A stretch of DNA of 6,675 nt from Spirochaetales bacterium (lineage in GTDB: Bacteria; Spirochaetota; Spirochaetia; DSM-27196; SLST01), in assembly GCA_007130265.1 (NCBI GenBank), contig SLST01000087.1, positions 1 to 6,675 of the forward strand. Reading direction: 5' to 3'. Every line of letters begins with the position of its first letter. Positions within the stretch are counted from its first letter, which is position 1. Under the pieces are notes generated by a model. The model had not been told where the DNA came from, searched no databases, and was given only the letters and a program-made list of their open reading frames with translations. Below are positions 6,226-6,675 of this stretch, piece by piece. Both the position numbers and the translations under genes were made by a program.

Positions 6226-6675
6226 TTCGGTTCTGAGAATCGAGGTACTCCATGTACCGGTTGTAGAGATGCCCCGCAGCCTCATAGGCCGACTGCGGAC
6301 TCATGAAGTGAGAGAACTCGAATGTGATCGCGTGCTCGATGCCCGTGCTGGCGGCGGCCTCGAGCTTGAAGAGGAGCTTCTCCCACTTGATGGGTGGAAA
6401 CTTGATGGGCATGTCACGGTCGAAGCTCTCGGTGTTCGTCCAGCACTCCATACCGTGCCTGTCGGCGAGGTTCCGGTTGACCTCGAGAAACGAGCCGAGC
6501 TCGCGAAATCCTACGTGCCCGTCCTGGAAGGCCACGATATCCACGCTGTCGCGGATGCCGGAGAAGATTGCGTCCCACTCGCGCTCGTGCATTTCCAGCG
6601 TTATCCCCTCGTCACGAGAGCTCTCCGTCGTGTACTGGCTGACCGCCTTGGGCCCGTCGATGTAGGGCGAGATCA
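6218..6675 (-). CDS. DUF4434-like, glycosidase-fold protein, 3' part (5' end beyond window)
   Basis: The frame is open to the window edge (the first complete codon ends at 6673), so these are the last 151 residues; the ATG at 6592 is internal. Fragment text includes ISPYIDG at the start, then WDAIFSGIRDSVDIVAFQDGHVGF (33-56), ECWTNTESF (76-84) and ITFEFSHFMSPQ (116-127). This strand-and-loop pattern resembles DUF4434, a TIM-barrel domain related to glycoside hydrolases. Glu82 and Glu119 of the fragment lie at barrel-strand ends and are possible active-site acids (inference). The C-terminus is a hydrophilic tail (MEYLDSQNRNG). The TAA stop lies within ATGGATAA, shared with the start of the oxidoreductase gene. 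The substrate is unknown. A carbohydrate role fits both the fold and the redox partner. Confidence 0.72.
   Translation of the reverse strand, partial: ISPYIDGPKAVSQYTTESSRDEGITLEMHEREWDAIFSGIRDSVDIVAFQDGHVGFRELGSFLEVNRNLADRHGMECWTNTESFDRDMPIKFPPIKWEKLLFKLEAAASTGIEHAITFEFSHFMSPQSAYEAAGHLYNRYMEYLDSQNRNG

Noticed and set aside
5173..6306. A 377-codon open frame on the plus strand opposite the flavoenzyme gene
   Set aside because: It is antisense to a well-supported protein, its translation is Arg/Gly/Ala/Val-rich with no recognisable motif, and long antisense frames are expected in DNA this GC-rich.

Overview
The window is very G+C-rich (roughly two-thirds by eye) and almost entirely coding, with seven bacterial genes packed into two convergent runs. 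The plus-strand run covers 1-4572 and the minus-strand run covers 4579-6675. No RNA gene, insertion sequence, CRISPR array or origin is visible. The mix of a DUF3502-type sugar-binding protein, NamZ, a DUF4434 protein and a GGMLT-type FAD oxidoreductase points to a free-living carbohydrate scavenger. A high-GC spirochaete, or a Bacillota or Chloroflexota relative, is my guess; nothing here fixes the taxon.

Plus strand: the window opens inside the 3' end of an ABC-transporter solute-binding protein (1-473). A strong hairpin resembling an intrinsic terminator follows at 504-540. Next come four genes joined head to tail by four-base stop/start overlaps: a double-GNAT acetyltransferase (562-1587), a PIG-L/LmbE-type deacetylase (1584-2294), a beta-lactamase-fold serine hydrolase resembling AmiE/YbbE (2291-3379), and a NamZ-type exo-N-acetylmuramidase (DUF1343, GH171; 3376-4572). 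The AmiE-like plus NamZ pair recalls the Bacillus subtilis ybbE/ybbC (amiE/namZ) muropeptide-recycling genes. I read the run as a cell-wall sugar or amino-sugar salvage operon. Neither hydrolase has a visible signal peptide, so the chemistry may be intracellular and fed by the transporter upstream.

Minus strand: reading leftwards, the 3' part of a DUF4434-like (TIM-barrel, glycosidase-like) gene (6218-6675) overlaps by eight bases an FAD-dependent oxidoreductase (4579-6225). Its last base lies six bases from the NamZ stop codon. The two convergent stop codons sit inside one perfect 14-base palindrome.

The most unusual points are these: the deacetylase has glycine where the family normally has its catalytic-base aspartate; an acetyltransferase is coupled directly to that deacetylase; NamZ and its partner appear to be cytoplasmic; one coupled gene has a TTG start with no visible Shine-Dalgarno; and the two operons meet at a palindrome. 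None of the individual families is new. The novelty, if any, lies in the combination and in the altered active sites.
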